Below, piece after piece: positions 1 through 7,742 of a DNA stretch of 13,920 nt; the first letter of the stretch is position 1, and each line of letters begins with the position of its first letter. The position numbers were made by a program, and so were the translations under genes. This stretch comes from Coriobacteriia bacterium. GTDB taxonomy: Bacteria > Actinomycetota > Coriobacteriia > WRKU01 > WQUG01. The notes below the pieces were generated by a model. It made no database searches. It worked only from the letters and a program-made list of their open reading frames with translations, and was not told the DNA's origin. The DNA lies in contig WQVS01000027.1 of the NCBI GenBank assembly GCA_009785705.1, positions 1 to 13,920 on the forward strand, written 5' to 3'.

Positions 1-1155
1 ACCTTTAACGGAGCAAACGGCCCTTATGTCTTTACCGTAAGAAATGGCAACATCAGAATGACTCCAAGAACTGGTTCGGTAGTAGACTTTGGTAGCAGTA
101 TACGAATCACTTCAAATGGATCAGGCGGCAATCAACGATCAGTTACTCAGTTGCTGACAGTAATGGATCAGAGCGGTCCCCCACTACCCAGTGCCTCACA
201 TCGCTTTGTGCGCTATCGCGGAACACTGGAACTAACAGTAGTTGACGGAAGGCTTCGTCTAGTAAATGAATTGCCCATGCAGCAATACCTCTTTGGAGTA
301 GTTCCTCGCGAGATACCCTCCTCTGCTGCAGTAAGAACCGCAGTGGAAGCCCAGGCAATCGCTGCCAGATCTTTTGCGCATGGACAAACGGGACTTGCTC
401 AGGGAGTCCACAGCACCACAACCTTCCAAGTGTACGGAGGGAACTCTAGATTTAGCAGTGAAGCAAACTGGAGAAGTGGCTCAAACGTCATCTTCAATGA
501 AATTGACGTGTCAAATACTGCAGTAACCAATACCGGTAACCGCGTGATTCTAAGCAATGGCAATATTGCACGCGCCTACTATTCTCTTTGCAATGCCGAC
601 AGAACAGCAAACAATGAAGATGTGTGGGGCGGAACTCGAGTCGCCCACTTGCGCAGCGTTGCTGACCCCTTCTGCGGCAGAGATCGAAACCACCCCCACA
701 ATTGGACGGTCACCATGACTGGCATGGAGCTTGCAAATACGCTTCGCCTGCGCGGATCAACAGTGCCCAATGGAGCTGGCTCTACTGTTTTTGTCACAAA
801 TTTAAGTTCTGATCGTGCTACAGGCGGCTGGGTTAGAACCCTTACCGTTACTTGGTCTAACGGCACCACAACACAAATAGGAAATGCTGACAGGGTGCGC
901 ACAAGACTAGGATTCAGAAGCTCCAACTTCTCTGTAGCCAGATCTTTCCCAACAGCACGCGCAACAGTGGCACCACTCGCGAGCTCTGAAATAATGCCCA
1001 TGATGAGCATGGATCTGCTGCTGGAAGAAGCCCTTGAAGAACTGGAAATGGGAGATTACAGCCCCTTTGAAATCACACAGGAAATGCGCAATTACGAAGA
1101 AGACTGTGAGAACAGCATGTCCTGTCAGGGCACTGAGGAAACAGTCAGGGAATAA
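1..1155 (+). CDS. SpoIID/LytB-domain protein, 5' truncated by the window edge
   Basis: The reading frame is open from base 1, so the ATG at 58 is probably internal and the true start lies to the left; 384 residues are visible. The SpoIID/LytB core runs from about residue 70 to 310: a YRGTLELT strand, the YLFGVVPREIPSS block (the Glu corresponds to the catalytic Glu of SpoIID-type glycan-cleaving enzymes), AVEAQAIAARSFA, then NNEDVWGG and HLRSVADPFCG. In this family the domain cuts glycan strands lacking stem peptides, or enhances amidases, outside the cell. The usual Ser/Gly-Gly-x-Thr segment before the NEDVW block is replaced by CNADRT. After the domain comes an acidic, Met- and Glu-rich tail with two further Cys residues. 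No signal peptide is visible because the N terminus is missing. The gene converges with the EF-G-like gene at a shared terminator. Family assignment is firm; substrate and exact role are inferred. Confidence 0.85.
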   Translation, partial: TFNGANGPYVFTVRNGNIRMTPRTGSVVDFGSSIRITSNGSGGNQRSVTQLLTVMDQSGPPLPSASHRFVRYRGTLELTVVDGRLRLVNELPMQQYLFGVVPREIPSSAAVRTAVEAQAIAARSFAHGQTGLAQGVHSTTTFQVYGGNSRFSSEANWRSGSNVIFNEIDVSNTAVTNTGNRVILSNGNIARAYYSLCNADRTANNEDVWGGTRVAHLRSVADPFCGRDRNHPHNWTVTMTGMELANTLRLRGSTVPNGAGSTVFVTNLSSDRATGGWVRTLTVTWSNGTTTQIGNADRVRTRLGFRSSNFSVARSFPTARATVAPLASSEIMPMMSMDLLLEEALEELEMGDYSPFEITQEMRNYEEDCENSMSCQGTEETVRE

Positions 1156-1190
1156 TGACTAGACTTAATAGTGCTTAAATGCTTTAACAA

Positions 1191-1223
1191 AAAAGAGCCA
1201 CACTTACAAAGCGTGGCTCTTTT
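1191..1223. terminator. Bidirectional rho-independent terminator between converging genes
   Basis: A perfect 11-bp inverted repeat (AAAAGAGCCAC at 1191-1201, GTGGCTCTTTT at 1213-1223) encloses an 11-nt loop. On + it ends in TTTT; on - it continues into six T (the A run 1189-1194). It lies 35 bp past the SpoIID-protein stop and 34 bp past the EF-G-like stop, so it can end both transcripts. Confidence 0.9.
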
Positions 1224-1257
1224 CATTTGCCTCTTAGCAGTAGTTGGTAAACTGCTT

Positions 1258-3306
1258 TTATTCTTCGACCTTAGCGTCTGCCACAATTTTTTCCTGCAAG
1301 TCTCCAGGAACCTGTTCGTAGCCTTCTAGTTTAAGAGTATAGTTACCTGTTCCTTGTGACAGGCTCCTCAGATGAATGGTGTAGTTTACTACCTCTGCAT
1401 AGGGAGCAACAGCCTTGATGGTTTGCCATCCAGGGGCTGCAGCATCCATCCCCATTACACGACCACGCAAGGTTGGAAGGTCTCCCATAATTGCTCCTGT
1501 GTATTCCTCTGGAACTGTAATTTCAAGTTCTGCCATAGGTTCAAGGATTACAGGATTTGCAGCTTCTGCAGCGGCCTTAAAGCCAATACGTGCTGCCGTC
1601 CTAAAGGCCATCTCGTTAGAATCTACACTATGATAGCTGCCGTCATAAACAGCGGCCTTTACATCAACGAAAGGATATCCTGCGATAACGCCAGCTTCCA
1701 TCGTTTCTTGGATGCCCTTATCTACAGCAGGAATGAATTGACGCGGAATTCTGCCGCCAACAATTTCATCTAAGAATTCATATCCCTCGCCCGGATTGGG
1801 CTCTAGGCGCAACCAGCAGTCGGCAAATTGTCCACTGCCACCGCTCTGCTTCTTGTGGCGTCCCTGTGCCTGTGCGGTTTTGCGAATAGTCTCACGATAA
1901 GGGATGCGCAAGGGCAGTAGTTCTGCCTCTACGTTATAGCGTGTCTTCAATTTATTGAGCAATACATCAATGGCAGTATCGCCTAGTGCATTAATCACCG
2001 TCTGGCGCGTCTCTTCATCACGACGCATAATCAATGATGGATCCTCATCCACTACTGATTTCAAAACACTGCCTAGCTTATCTTCGTCAGCCTTTGTTTT
2101 GGCAGCAATAGCCACAGGATACTGCGGGGCAGGCAAAGGCATATCAGTATAGGTAATATCGCCACTAGTAGACAGAGTGTCATTGGTCATAGTGTCATTA
2201 AGCTTTGGAATAACAATAACGTCACCTGCGACAGCGGCTCCCTCAATAGGGGCACTCTCTTTACCAATCATGCGCAAGATATGAGGTGCGCGCTCTTTCT
2301 TACCTGTGCGACTATTAACAAACTCGGCACCAGGGGCAATCGATCCACTAAAGACCTTCACAAAGGACAAGCGACCTACATAGGGATCAGAAAGAGTCTT
2401 GAATACTTGACCCGTAAATTCGTCAAATTGGTCAAAGTCTGCAAATTCACCATCTGCTAACTCGATAGGTGCATGCTTTGACGGATAAGGGAAGAAGGCC
2501 GCAATTTCATCAAGTAATCCACTAATACCCACTAGGTTAGTGGCTGAACCTACAAATACTGGTACAACCTTACGCCCCGCAATAGCAAGTGCGAGCAGGC
2601 GCTCTAGATCTTCTTGACCAATGCGCTCTCCTTCAAGGAACTGCATCATCAGTTCTTCGTCGGCTTCTACCGTGCGGTCACAAAGTGCCTCACGGGCAGA
2701 CTCAACCTGACTAGTAAGCTCTGCAGGAATGTCAGTGCGCTGAGCCTTCTCGCCATCTTTGCTTATGTATGCTTCCATGCGAATGATGTTTACAACACCA
2801 TGAAAATCTTCTTCTTTACCAATAGGAATCTGAACAGGAACTAGTGTGTCTCCGTATTTTGTGCGCAAAGCTTCAAAAGCAGTATCAAAGTCAGCGCGCT
2901 CTTTGTCCACCTGGTTGATGATAATTGCGCGCGGGATTTCCATTTCTTCTGCGATATTCCACAAACGATCCGTCAGTACCTGTGGACCACTAATGGCATC
3001 AACAACAAAAAGTGCAATCTCCGAAGCAAACATGCCCGCGACTGCGTCTCCAATAAAGTCTGCATAACCTGGGGTATCAATAAAGTTAATGCGTTTGCCC
3101 TTGTGTTCTACAGGGGCTGTAGAAAGGTTAATCGTGTAGCGATTAACCTCGTCGGGATCATAGTCTAGATTGGACTGCCCAGTAGCTACCGAACCCAATC
3201 TACCTGTTGCCTTTTTTCTAAAAAGCAGTGCTTCTGCAAGTGAGGTTTTCCCCGCCCCATCGTGCCCGACCAAAGCGACGTTGCGGATGTCTTTCATGCC
3301 AGTCAT
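1258..3306 (-). CDS. Elongation factor G-like GTPase (EF-G2 / FusA2 type)
   Basis: The 682-residue protein covers all EF-G domains. The G domain has the P-loop GHDGAGKTS (14-22), DTPGY (77-81), a G4 motif NQVD (131-134) where NKxD is usual, and SAT (254-256). Domain II is around 295-385, domain III around 390-470, domain IV around 475-600 with HKKQSGGSGQFADCW, and domain V after about 600. The P-loop and sequence style match the EF-G-like paralogues of actinobacteria and related groups, not the main translocase, which is normally encoded beside rpsL/rpsG and tuf. These paralogues bind GTP and ribosomes, but their cellular role is not settled. The ATG start follows AGAAGGGGTG with a 6-nt gap. 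The gene is alone on this strand, divergent from the TPR gene and convergent with the SpoIID gene. Confidence 0.9.
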   Translation of the reverse strand: MTGMKDIRNVALVGHDGAGKTSLAEALLFRKKATGRLGSVATGQSNLDYDPDEVNRYTINLSTAPVEHKGKRINFIDTPGYADFIGDAVAGMFASEIALFVVDAISGPQVLTDRLWNIAEEMEIPRAIIINQVDKERADFDTAFEALRTKYGDTLVPVQIPIGKEEDFHGVVNIIRMEAYISKDGEKAQRTDIPAELTSQVESAREALCDRTVEADEELMMQFLEGERIGQEDLERLLALAIAGRKVVPVFVGSATNLVGISGLLDEIAAFFPYPSKHAPIELADGEFADFDQFDEFTGQVFKTLSDPYVGRLSFVKVFSGSIAPGAEFVNSRTGKKERAPHILRMIGKESAPIEGAAVAGDVIVIPKLNDTMTNDTLSTSGDITYTDMPLPAPQYPVAIAAKTKADEDKLGSVLKSVVDEDPSLIMRRDEETRQTVINALGDTAIDVLLNKLKTRYNVEAELLPLRIPYRETIRKTAQAQGRHKKQSGGSGQFADCWLRLEPNPGEGYEFLDEIVGGRIPRQFIPAVDKGIQETMEAGVIAGYPFVDVKAAVYDGSYHSVDSNEMAFRTAARIGFKAAAEAANPVILEPMAELEITVPEEYTGAIMGDLPTLRGRVMGMDAAAPGWQTIKAVAPYAEVVNYTIHLRSLSQGTGNYTLKLEGYEQVPGDLQEKIVADAKVEE

Positions 3307-3342
3307 AAATCACCCCTTCTGTCAAAATTGTCCAAGGCTTTC

Positions 3343-3348
3343 AGTATA
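3343..3348 (-). promoter_or_regulatory. Candidate -10 box of the EF-G-like gene
   Basis: On the - strand the sequence reads TATACT, 36 bp before the ATG. No convincing -35 hexamer lies at 16-18 bp; the nearest TTGTAC is 21 bp away. It is supported only by the hexamer and its position in the divergent intergenic region. Confidence 0.35.
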
Positions 3349-3485
3349 CACGAGCACATCCTCAATAGTGTACAATTGGCTATCGCTTAAAAGCACTATT
3401 TTTGCGTGCAAGAGTTTCGTGCAAAAGCTATAGATTTAGTGACAATTTCGCTCTGTCCAGTGTGGAATTTGGTCTACAAACAGCA

Positions 3486-3491
3486 AAAGGA
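3486..3491 (+). promoter_or_regulatory. Ribosome binding site that sets a GTG start for the TPR gene
   Basis: AAAGGA lies 9 nt before the GTG at 3501. The frame stays open back to a TTG at 3402, but no purine-rich site precedes that TTG, and the extra residues (Arg, Ser and Cys rich) do not resemble a TPR start. I therefore prefer the GTG. Confidence 0.7.
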
Positions 3492-3500
3492 TGTCAGCTA

Positions 3501-5054
3501 GTGAACACGAATAAGTTTAGTGAAGCTCAACAACATTACAGCGAAGGCGATTATCGCAAATCAGCTCGCCTTTTCTTAGATGCCGTAGAGAAAGGAACTC
3601 CCATCGGAAATGGGCCTGCTTACCATATGGCAGGCAATTCCTTCATGCAGCTAAAGCGTCACTCTGATGCGGTCGTAGTTTTTGAACATGCCTTGCGCGA
3701 CGACACCTACATGCGCCGCGATGCCGTAGAGGCAAATCTTGCTAACGCCTATGTACGCACAGGAGACTATGACTCTGCTATTGCTCATTACGAAGCTGCA
3801 CTTGCTCTCAACAAGGATGCAAGCAATTACAAACTATATCAGGGAACAGCTCTAGCCTATATGAAGCAGCAGAAATATGAGCTAGCTGCTATTGCCTACA
3901 AACATGCTGCCCTGGATTCTCACAATCCTGCACCAGGAAAATCTCTGCTTAACCTAGGTCTTGCCATGATGGCAAGTGGCAATGCGCAAGGAGCTATCGA
4001 AGCTTATCAAGCCGCATTGACAAGCCCCGAATACAAAAATAAAGGACGCGCGCTGCTCAATACAGGAATTGCCTATCATTCTTTGGGCAATTGGCAAGAC
4101 GCTATAACTGCCCTTGAAGACGCCAAAGGTCAAGCGAATTACACAGAGTCAGATGTCGCACGTGCCACCTTAGCTGATGCAAAGCAGCGACTAGCACTAG
4201 AAATTCAAGTAGCAGAGGCTGACCAAGCAATTATTGAAGATGAAGAAGATACAATCGACCCTGTAGAAGCCTACATGGCACAGACCTCTACCTTTGCTGA
4301 GGTTGCCGAGGATGATCCAGATACTACAGTGCCAGAAGCGACTCATCTACCTCTTCCTGCTAATGCAGATTCTAATAGCCAGACAGAAAGACCTCTTCCA
4401 AGTTCTGCAAAAGATCTCTATCCTCAACATGAGATAAAAGTTGGCAATGCCGAAGATGTTGAACGTTTCTTTGCTCTCAGTGACAAGGAAGTTGCAGAGC
4501 AAGGTCGCGAAATGATGAAGAAAGAGCGTGGCAGGTTCTTCTGGGTAAAGTGGGTATTGATTACTATCCTTTTACTGGGCGCCCTTGGTGGTGGCGGTGC
4601 CGCCTTGTACTTTACAGGCTTTGGTCATCCCTCTGCTGAAGCTACGGTGACACAATTGCTTAAAAACTATGCTGAAGGACGCTCAATCGCTGAAAATTGG
4701 ACCTTTGATACACAGGCCAACATCGAGAACGAAATGGCAATCATTCCTATGCCAGCTGACTTCACCATCGATAGCATAGACTCTGGTCCTGCTATCACCG
4801 AGGTAAGAGCAAGTATTGTTGCTTCTGACGACAGCATCTCATCCTTTACCTTCATCCTGACACGCGAAGGTCTCGGGTGGAAAGTAGAAGAGGTCAGCGC
4901 TGACCAAGCTAATCAAGATACAGAAGAGCCCCCTCTGTCAGAAGAGGATCTGGACATCGATGCAAATGACCTAGATGAAAGATTCCTTGAGACTGACTTT
5001 GAAGAGTACATGGAAGGTGACGATTTCGATTTGGGTGAAGAAGCGCCCGAATAG
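3501..5054 (+). CDS. TPR protein with a single membrane segment and an acidic tail
   Basis: The protein is 517 residues from the GTG start. Residues 1 to about 225 form tandem tetratricopeptide repeats (for example AEANLANAYVRTGDYDSAIAHYEAAL-like units with the Gly/Ala-Tyr-Ala spacing of TPR helices). A charged linker rich in Glu, Asp and Pro follows (about 240-345). A single membrane helix spans about 348-371 (VKWVLITILLLGALGGGGAA), preceded by basic residues, so the TPR part should face the cytoplasm. A small alpha/beta domain (about 377-467) and an extremely acidic C-terminal tail (473-517) should lie outside. I do not recognise a named family for the C-terminal domain; its size and strand pattern vaguely recall small NTF2-like lipoprotein domains. 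The gene precedes ndk by 57 bp on the same strand and is probably co-transcribed with it. A scaffold role at the envelope is a guess from the architecture. Confidence 0.85.
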   Translation: MNTNKFSEAQQHYSEGDYRKSARLFLDAVEKGTPIGNGPAYHMAGNSFMQLKRHSDAVVVFEHALRDDTYMRRDAVEANLANAYVRTGDYDSAIAHYEAALALNKDASNYKLYQGTALAYMKQQKYELAAIAYKHAALDSHNPAPGKSLLNLGLAMMASGNAQGAIEAYQAALTSPEYKNKGRALLNTGIAYHSLGNWQDAITALEDAKGQANYTESDVARATLADAKQRLALEIQVAEADQAIIEDEEDTIDPVEAYMAQTSTFAEVAEDDPDTTVPEATHLPLPANADSNSQTERPLPSSAKDLYPQHEIKVGNAEDVERFFALSDKEVAEQGREMMKKERGRFFWVKWVLITILLLGALGGGGAALYFTGFGHPSAEATVTQLLKNYAEGRSIAENWTFDTQANIENEMAIIPMPADFTIDSIDSGPAITEVRASIVASDDSISSFTFILTREGLGWKVEEVSADQANQDTEEPPLSEEDLDIDANDLDERFLETDFEEYMEGDDFDLGEEAPE

Positions 5055-5111
5055 AATACAGTTTTAGCAAAACAATTGACCGTAAATTTTATTTGAGAGG
5101 AAGTACCGAAA

Positions 5112-5519
5112 TTGGCCGTTGAACAAACTTATTTGATGATTAAGCCAGATGCAGTTGCTGGTGGAAAGATTGGACGCATTATCAGCCGCATCGAAGACAC
5201 AGGATTAACTATTGAGCGCATGGAACTAGCTCACCTAACTTTTGAGCAAGCTGCAGCCAACTATGCAGAACATGAAGGCAAGCCTTTCTATGACAGCCTA
5301 ATTGCCTACATCGTTTCTGGTCCTGTTGTAAAGCTACTGATTAGCGGTGAAGGTGCCGTTGCAGTGTGTCGCAAGCTAATGGGCGCAACTAATCCAGCAG
5401 AGGCAACTCCGGGAACCATTCGTGGTGACTTTGGTCTAACCGTAGATGCAAACGTAATGCATGGATCAGACTCTGTAGAATCAGCTGAAAGGGAAGTTGC
5501 TATCTTTTTTCCTAACTAA
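5112..5519 (+). CDS. ndk: Nucleoside diphosphate kinase
   Basis: This enzyme moves the gamma phosphate from a nucleoside triphosphate to a nucleoside diphosphate through a phospho-histidine, balancing NTP and dNTP pools in the cytoplasm. The 135-residue length is typical. The visible signature is KPDAV with Lys11, GTIRGDFG (101-108) and the active-site block NVMHGSDS with His117, followed by AEREVAIFFP. The start is TTG, preceded by GAGAGGAAG (AGGA at 5098-5101, 10 nt before the start); it gives the MAVEQTYLMIKPDAV beginning expected for the family, while the next ATG would delete the first strand. It lies 57 bp after the TPR gene and is closed by a strong terminator. Confidence 0.96.
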   Translation: MAVEQTYLMIKPDAVAGGKIGRIISRIEDTGLTIERMELAHLTFEQAAANYAEHEGKPFYDSLIAYIVSGPVVKLLISGEGAVAVCRKLMGATNPAEATPGTIRGDFGLTVDANVMHGSDSVESAEREVAIFFPN

Positions 5520-5541
5520 ACTATAGCTAAGACCAATAAGC

Positions 5542-5582
5542 AAGGGGCTGTATCGTTCGTAAGATATGGCCCCTTCTTTTTT
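5542..5582 (+). terminator. Rho-independent terminator of ndk
   Basis: AAGGGGC (5542-5548) pairs with GCCCCTT (5569-5575). The stem extends inward through C, U-G wobbles and UAUC/GAUA to an 8-nt loop, and CTTTTTT follows. The last two T overlap the rluB stop codon on the other strand. On - the same stem is not followed by a T run, so it would serve rluB only weakly. Confidence 0.9.
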
Positions 5583-6327
5583 AGAATTCTTTAAGCGCAG
5601 CTTTCAATTCGGACAGTTCTTGCGCTTCCAAGTGACGCCAACTACCCTCTTTGAGAGAACCTAAAGCAAGGGGGCCAAAGCGAGAACGGTGGAGTGTTTG
5701 CACAGGGTGCCCAGCAGTCTCGCACATGCGACGTACCTGGCGATTCCGACCTTCTCGAATACTCAAGGTCAGAATATCCCCATCATAATCAATTCTTGCA
5801 GGTGCAGTCATACCGTCTTCTAATTGAATGCCTTGTCGCAAAACCTTTAGTGTTGAAGGGTTAACTTTACCTTTTACTTGTGCCTGATAGGTTTTGAAAA
5901 GCTCGTATTTTGGATGCGTCAATTTATGACCCAGTTCACCATCAGTAGTAAACAGTAAAAGACCGCTCGTGTCTTGATCTAAGCGCCCCACGGGAAACAA
6001 AGCTGGTTGACCTGCGTCAGCCACCAAGTGTGCAACTGTTGGGCGACCATGGGGGTCGCTCATCGTGGTTAAGACTCCTGTAGGTTTGTGCAGCATAATG
6101 TAGCTAGCTGTGCCATTTGCTTTCATAATCTTGCCATCAACAGCAACGATGTCAGAAGTCGGATCAACCTTTGTTCCTAGTTCACATACTGTTTGACCAT
6201 TTACTGTCACACGCCCTGCCGTCATAAGATCTTCGCTGCCACGGCGAGAAGCTACGCCAGCACGAGACAGAAACTTTTGCAGGCGCAGAGGATAATCGCT
6301 GTTAGGATGTGATTCTTTCGATATCAT
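5581..6327 (-). CDS. rluB: 23S rRNA pseudouridine synthase, RluB/RsuA family
   Basis: The protein (248 residues from the ATG at 6327) isomerises a uridine in rRNA; RluB members act on 23S rRNA near position 2605. An S4 RNA-binding domain comes first (RLQKFLSRAGVASRR onward, about 15-68). The catalytic domain carries GRLDQDTSGLLL, with the Asp of GRLD (about residue 117) as catalytic nucleophile, then KTYQAQVKG and the C-terminal REGRNRQVRRMCE motif typical of the RsuA/RluB branch. The start is set by AAGAGG 6 nt before ATG 6327; a GTG at 6345 in the same frame has no comparable site. The gene overlaps the end of scpB by 26 nt, so translation is probably coupled. An rluB-like gene after scpA-scpB is a common arrangement in Gram-positive lineages. 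Confidence 0.93.
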   Translation of the reverse strand: MISKESHPNSDYPLRLQKFLSRAGVASRRGSEDLMTAGRVTVNGQTVCELGTKVDPTSDIVAVDGKIMKANGTASYIMLHKPTGVLTTMSDPHGRPTVAHLVADAGQPALFPVGRLDQDTSGLLLFTTDGELGHKLTHPKYELFKTYQAQVKGKVNPSTLKVLRQGIQLEDGMTAPARIDYDGDILTLSIREGRNRQVRRMCETAGHPVQTLHRSRFGPLALGSLKEGSWRHLEAQELSELKAALKEF

Positions 6328-6940
6328 CCGATACCTCTTCTGCACTTATGTCTTCTGGCAGGTCATCTGTGACTCCTAGGCGGTGCTTGATGCTTGCCTG
6401 AGTCTGCTCATCCGGGGCAAAATCTTCTAGGGGCGGTAAGTCCTCGATAGAGCGAAGGCCAAATTTTTCTAAGAAGGTATTCGTTGTTCCGTAAAGAATG
6501 GCATTTCCGGCATTGGCATCGCGCCCCAATTCGCGCACCAAGCCCTTTTCGATAAGGGAAGACACTACGGATTCTGAACTCACGCCACGTACAGCATTTA
6601 TACCCACGCGAGTAACAGGCTGCTTGTAAGCAATAACAGAAAGCACTTCCAGTGCAGCTTGAGACAGCTTGCGGGTATCCCATGACAAGACATAGGCCTC
6701 AATCACGGGCGCATGTGCTGGATGGGTATACATACGCCAGCCACCTGCGACCTCACGTAGCTGGAATCCACGATTTTCCTGCGCATAGCTTTCTGAAAGT
6801 TGGCGCAGGGCTTCATCTGCTTCTACAAGATCACACTGCAGTATTTTTGCTAATTGTGCAGAGCTTACCGGTTCATCACTGACGAAAAGGAGTGCCTCCA
6901 GTGCACTGGTGATTGTTGGGGCATCATTAGCTGTAGTCAT
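6302..6940 (-). CDS. scpB: Segregation and condensation protein B
   Basis: ScpB dimers bind the ScpA kleisin and, with Smc, form the SMC-ScpAB complex that compacts and helps segregate the chromosome. The 212-residue protein has the family's two winged-helix domains. The first includes LEALLFVSDEPVSSAQLAKIL (about 13-33). The second contains the conserved LSQAALEVLSVIAYKQPVTR and the following RGVSSESVVSSLIEKGLV and GNAILYGTT strands. The C-terminal 40 residues are acidic and look flexible. The ATG at 6940 follows AGGA with a short gap and overlaps the end of scpA by 14 nt, which fits coupled synthesis of complex partners. The 3' end is shared with the start of rluB in another frame. Confidence 0.95.
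   Translation of the reverse strand: MTTANDAPTITSALEALLFVSDEPVSSAQLAKILQCDLVEADEALRQLSESYAQENRGFQLREVAGGWRMYTHPAHAPVIEAYVLSWDTRKLSQAALEVLSVIAYKQPVTRVGINAVRGVSSESVVSSLIEKGLVRELGRDANAGNAILYGTTNTFLEKFGLRSIEDLPPLEDFAPDEQTQASIKHRLGVTDDLPEDISAEEVSDDIERITS
6334..6339 (-). promoter_or_regulatory. Ribosome binding site that sets the rluB start
   Basis: On - this reads AAGAGG, 6 nt before the ATG at 6327, inside the scpB coding region. It decides against the upstream in-frame GTG at 6345. Confidence 0.7.
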
Positions 6941-7730
6941 CGAAATCCTCTACTTCACTAAGGTCTATACCGCGCTTCTCAGCTTCGCGACGGCCTAATC
7001 TACGTATTGACAAATCATCGCTTGGGTCGTCTTGCTTTAAGTCAAGAGCACCGTGCTTATATAGCTCCAACACCGCAAGGAAGGTCACCACAATGACCTC
7101 AGGGTTTGCGTCCTCTGGAATAAGCTCATTGAATTTCAGCTTCTTATTCTTGCGCAGCATAGTGCGTATGCCATCTGCATACTCTGTCAAAGAAATGGGT
7201 ACACTTGCGATATGCTCTGCTTCAAGCAAGAAGGCTTCTTTGCGAAATTCTAGTTCTGCACAGATAAGGGCTAGGCTATGTAAAGTTACGTCCTCTAGAT
7301 AGTCTGGCAAAGGCTTCAGGAACTCTGGTTCAAGACCCGCCTGGCGTGCATGCATATTACCCTCTGTTTCTGCACGCATTTCAAGAACTGCAGCAATGTT
7401 CTTATATTGCTTGTAGGCAATAAGTCTTGCCACGAGTACATCACGCATCTCGCCTGGACTAAGATCATCTAAATCGTCCCCTACATAGCGATCTTCTTTA
7501 GGAAGCAGTGCCATAGCCTTGATATCAAGTAGAGTTGCAGCAAGTAGCAAAAACTCGCTTGCGACCTCAAGATCAAGTTCTTGCATTTGCTCAATATGTG
7601 CAATGTACTGATCGGCAATTTCTGACACAGAGATTGCGCCTACATCCAACTTTTGGCGCGAAACAAGATGTAGCAATAGGTCAAAAGGACCTTGAAAATA
7701 GTCTGTTTGTATGTGATGTTTCCTGGTCAT
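6927..7730 (-). CDS. scpA: Segregation and condensation protein A (kleisin)
   Basis: ScpA is the kleisin that bridges the two Smc heads and recruits ScpB. The 267-residue protein opens with the hallmark FQGPFDLLLHLVSRQKLDV (about 12-31). A helical N-terminal segment follows, with ELDLEVASEFLLLAATLLDIKA, then a long acidic and Met-rich middle. The C-terminal winged helix includes VIVVTFLAVLELYKHGAL and the DLSIRRL strand. The ATG at 7730 lies 12 nt after the trpS stop, and I see no purine-rich site before it (the gap reads TTCGGCGCTGTT). Initiation may depend on ribosomes finishing trpS. No better start is visible, because the family signature begins only a few residues in. Confidence 0.95.
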   Translation of the reverse strand: MTRKHHIQTDYFQGPFDLLLHLVSRQKLDVGAISVSEIADQYIAHIEQMQELDLEVASEFLLLAATLLDIKAMALLPKEDRYVGDDLDDLSPGEMRDVLVARLIAYKQYKNIAAVLEMRAETEGNMHARQAGLEPEFLKPLPDYLEDVTLHSLALICAELEFRKEAFLLEAEHIASVPISLTEYADGIRTMLRKNKKLKFNELIPEDANPEVIVVTFLAVLELYKHGALDLKQDDPSDDLSIRRLGRREAEKRGIDLSEVEDFDDYS

Positions 7731-7742
7731 AACAGCGCCGAA

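Noticed and set aside
3402..3500. N-terminal extension of the TPR protein from a TTG start
   Set aside because: There is no ribosome binding site before the TTG, while AAAGGA precedes GTG 3501 at a suitable distance; the extension also covers the promoter region.
5058..5111. Separate promoter for ndk (TTGACC in the 57-bp gap)
   Set aside because: No -10 box lies 16-18 bp downstream of TTGACC; the position expected for it is the ribosome binding site.
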